Source: Bacillota bacterium (GTDB lineage: Bacteria; Bacillota; Clostridia; Oscillospirales; Acutalibacteraceae). From it: DNA of 64,000 bases. Positions 61,375-64,000 of the stretch are shown here, piece by piece; the first letter of the stretch is position 1; each line of letters starts with the position of its first letter. Made by a program: the position numbers and the translations under genes. The stretch is from contig JAEWDK010000020.1 of the NCBI GenBank assembly GCA_023390175.1, positions 397,033 through 461,032 on the forward strand. The letters run 5' to 3'. The notes below the pieces were generated by a model that was not told the origin of the DNA, did no database searches, and worked only from the letters and a program-made list of their open reading frames with translations.

Positions 61375-63129
61375 TTAATACTTGACGCTATTTGAATCAA
61401 TTTCAGCGGGTTTTGACCGCTGCAGCTCAGGCTGGGAATTCTGATTTATTGCGTCCCTTAGTTTGAATTTCCGTACAAGTATTTTTAAGCCTTGGGCCTG
61501 CCTTGAAAGCTCTTCGCTTGCTGCGGCGCTCTCTTCAGCTGTTGCGGAGTTGGTCTGTATTACGTTTGAAATTTGGTCAACACCCATCTTCACCTGGTCA
61601 ATCGCATCCGATTGCTGCTTTGACACCTGTGATATTTTTTCAACAGTCTCGGCAACGTTTCCTGCGCTCTTTACGACCCGAAGAAGAGATTCCGCGGTTT
61701 CACCTGCAATTCTCGTACCGTTTTCAACTTGCTTCATGGAATTTTCAATCAGAGCAGTGGTGCTTTTGGCTGCTTCCGCGCTTTTTGCAGCCAAGTTCCT
61801 TACCTCATCCGCCACAACAGCAAAGCCTTTGCCCGCCGCCCCTGCCCTTGCTGCTTCAACAGCCGCATTCAGCGCAAGGATATTGGTTTGGAAAGCGATA
61901 TCTTCGATTGTTTTAATAATCTTTCCGATTTCGTTGGAGGAACCATTGATTCGCGACATGGCGGCAATCATTTCACTCATATAATTATTACTGGCTTCTA
62001 TTTCGGAACTGACATGGTTTACATTTAAACTTGCCATAGCCGCATGTTCCGCGTTTTCCTTCACATGTGCTGATATTTCAGTAATGGTCGCGGAAAGTTC
62101 TTCCACGGAGCTTGCCTGTTCCGCCGCGCCCTGTGCCAATGACTGTGCACCGCCGGAAACTTGGCCGGAACCGTCCGACACCTGTTCCGCCGCCTGATTT
62201 ATTTGGCTCAGCGTATCATTTAAGCTTGATAAAATGCCAAGACTCGCATTTTTCAAATCAGCATAATCACCCGGATACTCTAATTCGGAAACCGCGGTTA
62301 AGTTGCCGCGTTCCATTTCGCCAAGAATATTGGTAATGTCGGCTATGTATGACCTGATCGATGCAGCGGATTCCACAAAAGCCGAGCCAAGCTGCCCAAT
62401 CTCATCCTTAGAGCTCACATCGACCTGCACACGCAAATCCCCTTCCGCCATCTTTTTGGCGGCATCGGCCATCTGTCTTACAGGACGGCTGAAACTGCGT
62501 GCAATTGTCAAGGAAATAAAAAATGAAAGGATAAATGAACCGAAAATGACAGCAAGAATCGCCAGCTTTGCCATGTCTCCCTGCGCTGTAAGGGTTGAGG
62601 ACAGCTGATTTCCGGTCGTTGTTTTCTCATTGATCAATGCTTCAATAGAAGTACGAATCGTATTTGCAATGGGAACTGTCTGATCCTTCAGTAATTGGTA
62701 TGCTTCATCCGTTTTATTTGACGCCTTAAGGTTAACTACCTGTACCCTTACATCCCCATACTTTGTCAAATTATCCTTAATATTATTATAATAACCAATT
62801 TCTTTATCCGTGACCATTCCCGGCTTCATTTTAACGAAATACTGAGCCAGCTTGGCATTGGAGCTGTTCAGCTCGTCCGAACTTGCCTGCATTTCCTGTG
62901 GATCGGTTTCATATATGATATCCCGGACAATGGAGCGGTTATTATTGAATTCCGTGTTGAAAAGCCCGATACTCCCCTGTGCGAAGCCATAGCTGACCAA
63001 TGCACCGCTATAACTTGAATTCATATTTGCCATTATACTGAGGCCGACGATCCCCCCGACACTGGAGAGTACTGCCACAAAAAGAAATGCAATCATCAAT
63101 TTTTTACCGATCTTCATGTTTTTTAACAT
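61375..63129 (-). CDS. Methyl-accepting chemotaxis protein, paralogue of the 37-kb receptor
   Basis: A protein of 584 residues from ATG 63129 (MLKNMKIGKK, the same beginning as the other receptor; upstream in-frame starts overlap the GGGGA site). Same domain order: N-terminal helix, four-helix-bundle sensor (to about 190), second helix, HAMP, signalling hairpin with IEDIAFQTNILALNAAVEAA. The signalling half is nearly identical to the paralogue, while the sensor halves have diverged. No riboswitch precedes it. Confidence 0.9.
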   Translation of the reverse strand: MLKNMKIGKKLMIAFLFVAVLSSVGGIVGLSIMANMNSSYSGALVSYGFAQGSIGLFNTEFNNNRSIVRDIIYETDPQEMQASSDELNSSNAKLAQYFVKMKPGMVTDKEIGYYNNIKDNLTKYGDVRVQVVNLKASNKTDEAYQLLKDQTVPIANTIRTSIEALINEKTTTGNQLSSTLTAQGDMAKLAILAVIFGSFILSFFISLTIARSFSRPVRQMADAAKKMAEGDLRVQVDVSSKDEIGQLGSAFVESAASIRSYIADITNILGEMERGNLTAVSELEYPGDYADLKNASLGILSSLNDTLSQINQAAEQVSDGSGQVSGGAQSLAQGAAEQASSVEELSATITEISAHVKENAEHAAMASLNVNHVSSEIEASNNYMSEMIAAMSRINGSSNEIGKIIKTIEDIAFQTNILALNAAVEAARAGAAGKGFAVVADEVRNLAAKSAEAAKSTTALIENSMKQVENGTRIAGETAESLLRVVKSAGNVAETVEKISQVSKQQSDAIDQVKMGVDQISNVIQTNSATAEESAAASEELSRQAQGLKILVRKFKLRDAINQNSQPELQRSKPAEIDSNSVKY

Positions 63130-63239
63130 TATTACAGCCATCCCCAATCATGCTGAAGCTTTTCCGGGTTGTTCACTGCTTGTCCCACACAGTGTTCCGT
63201 TCTGCTGAAATTCAAATATTCCCTGTCTGTTTCTTTATC

Positions 63240-63278
63240 AAAAAACAGGGGCCACTGTATTACAAGCGGCCCCAAACT
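63240..63278 (-). terminator. Terminator after the ribose-type binding protein
   Basis: On the minus strand GGGGCC pairs with GGCCCC around a 14-base loop, followed by TGTTTTTTG, about 40 bp past the stop. Confidence 0.7.
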
Positions 63279-63314
63279 GTTCTGTATAGTATGTATTGCG
63301 TATTTGCAAAGGAG

Positions 63315-64000
63315 TTATTTGATTGTGTCCTTGGTAAGAACGGAAACGCCGGTGTCAACCGAGGTTTTGTCAATTGTTTCGCCCTTGACTGCCTTCACAG
63401 CGGCCTTCATGCCTTCGGAGCCCATCACGTCCGGGTTCTGAGCCATTGTGCAGAGGAGGGAGCCGTCTTTAATTAGGGAGAAAATGGAATCGGATTTGTC
63501 GAAGCCAACGCCGACGATATCTTTTTTGCCGGAGCCTTTAATTGCATTACCTGCGCCGACTGTGCTGCCTTCATTCGCTCCGAAAATACCTACAACGCCT
63601 TCTGTAATGTAGTTGTCTGCAATATCCTGTGATTTTGTCGCGTCGCCTTCACCGTACTGAGTTTGGAGCAGTGTGTAGCCCTTGCCCTCAAACGCGGAGC
63701 GGAAACCTTTTTCACGTGCTACGGTAGATGCTGTGGCGGAGTTTACGTTAACAATGCCGATTTTGCCGTCTTTTTTACCGGCTGCTTCCAGTGCCTTCAG
63801 CATTTGCTCACCAGCGGTTTTGCCCGCGGCTGTGTTGTCTGTGGCAAAAGTAGCAACGCCTTCGGTCTTTGCTGGGGAGTCAACATAAATAATCTTAATT
63901 CCTTTTGCCTTCGCGTCTTCCAGCGATGCGGAAATTGCGTCCGGGCCGTTTGCCGCGATCATGATTGCGTTCGCGCCGTCTGCGATGGCGTTATTTACAC
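63315..64000 (-). CDS. Ribose-type (RbsB) sugar ABC substrate-binding protein, 5' part outside window
   Basis: The C-terminal 228 or so residues are visible, reading in from the right edge (NNAIADGANAIMIAANGP). Periplasmic-binding-protein type 1 features: IIYVDSPAKTEG, ATDNTAAGKTAGEQM, GIFGANEGSTVGAGNAIKG, VGVGFDKSDSI and the C-terminal AQNPDVMGSEGMKAAV. Members bind ribose, galactose, AI-2 or other sugars on the cell surface for CUT2 importers. Exact ligand unknown. Confidence 0.88.
   Translation of the reverse strand, partial: VNNAIADGANAIMIAANGPDAISASLEDAKAKGIKIIYVDSPAKTEGVATFATDNTAAGKTAGEQMLKALEAAGKKDGKIGIVNVNSATASTVAREKGFRSAFEGKGYTLLQTQYGEGDATKSQDIADNYITEGVVGIFGANEGSTVGAGNAIKGSGKKDIVGVGFDKSDSIFSLIKDGSLLCTMAQNPDVMGSEGMKAAVKAVKGETIDKTSVDTGVSVLTKDTIK

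Noticed and set aside
63130..63314. Riboswitch upstream of the second chemoreceptor
   Set aside because: The region holds only the terminator of the upstream gene; no aptamer core found.
1..64000. CRISPR arrays, IS elements, tRNA or rRNA genes
   Set aside because: No regularly spaced repeats, transposase motifs or RNA gene signatures were recognised on reading; small tRNA genes could still be missed by eye.

Overview
The window looks like chromosomal DNA of an anaerobic Gram-positive bacterium of the Clostridia, possibly Oscillospiraceae-like; that placement is inferred. The signs are strong Shine-Dalgarno sequences, consensus sigma-A promoters, U-tract terminators, TTG starts, a sorting-signal surface protein, a cyclic-di-GMP-I riboswitch and anaerobic redox proteins. 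No phage, IS, CRISPR, tRNA or rRNA was recognised. Almost all genes lie on the minus strand.

Layout. 1-4942: 5' part of a giant cyclic beta-1,2-glucan synthase-type membrane enzyme. 5.3-9.3 kb: small genes (DUF1801/YdeI-like, Imm-5-like, HxlR regulator divergent from a RidA protein) and the rRNA methyltransferase RlmCD. 9.5-21.4 kb: a reductive pyrimidine catabolic operon. It encodes a beta-alanine-type aminotransferase, an iron alcohol dehydrogenase, a dihydropyrimidinase, a PreA-type dihydropyrimidine dehydrogenase, a dedicated ABC importer and an M20 ureidopropionase-type amidohydrolase, with a PucR regulator upstream. Its promoter is followed by two terminator-like hairpins that transcription must pass. 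21.6-24.6 kb: a LysR/YeiH pair and a diguanylate cyclase. 24.8-32.8 kb: a 1144-residue surface adhesin and a complex hybrid kinase with a SARP-type response regulator. 33.1-37.1 kb: a broken small gene, two CDGSH iron-sulfur proteins, and a LysR divergent from a flavodoxin and a nitroreductase.

37.2-63.1 kb: an amino-sugar and peptidoglycan-fragment salvage locus flanked by two paralogous chemoreceptors. The first receptor is preceded by a cyclic-di-GMP-I riboswitch and terminator. The minus-strand genes (58.2 down to 39.6 kb) encode a CUT1 sugar ABC importer without its ATPase, DUF4127, a GH2 beta-mannosidase-like enzyme, a D-amino-acid module (type III PLP enzyme, D-aminoacylase, RidA), a GH4 phospho-glycosidase, two BadF-type sugar kinases, MurQ, a double GNAT, a PIG-L deacetylase homologue, cytoplasmic NamZ and NanE. 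Divergent from it are a YheO/DauR-like regulator and a cytoplasmic GH20 hexosaminidase. The picture is import of muropeptide or glycan fragments, cytoplasmic trimming, phosphorylation, and conversion to GlcNAc-6-phosphate and D-lactate, with parallel handling of D-amino acids. A ribose-type binding protein runs off the right edge.

The most interesting signals are promoter-then-terminator leaders on both catabolic operons that share the 10-mer GCAAAGGCGC, a PreA without PreT, a hybrid kinase whose first H-box His is Tyr, and the D-amino-acid module inside a MurNAc salvage operon.
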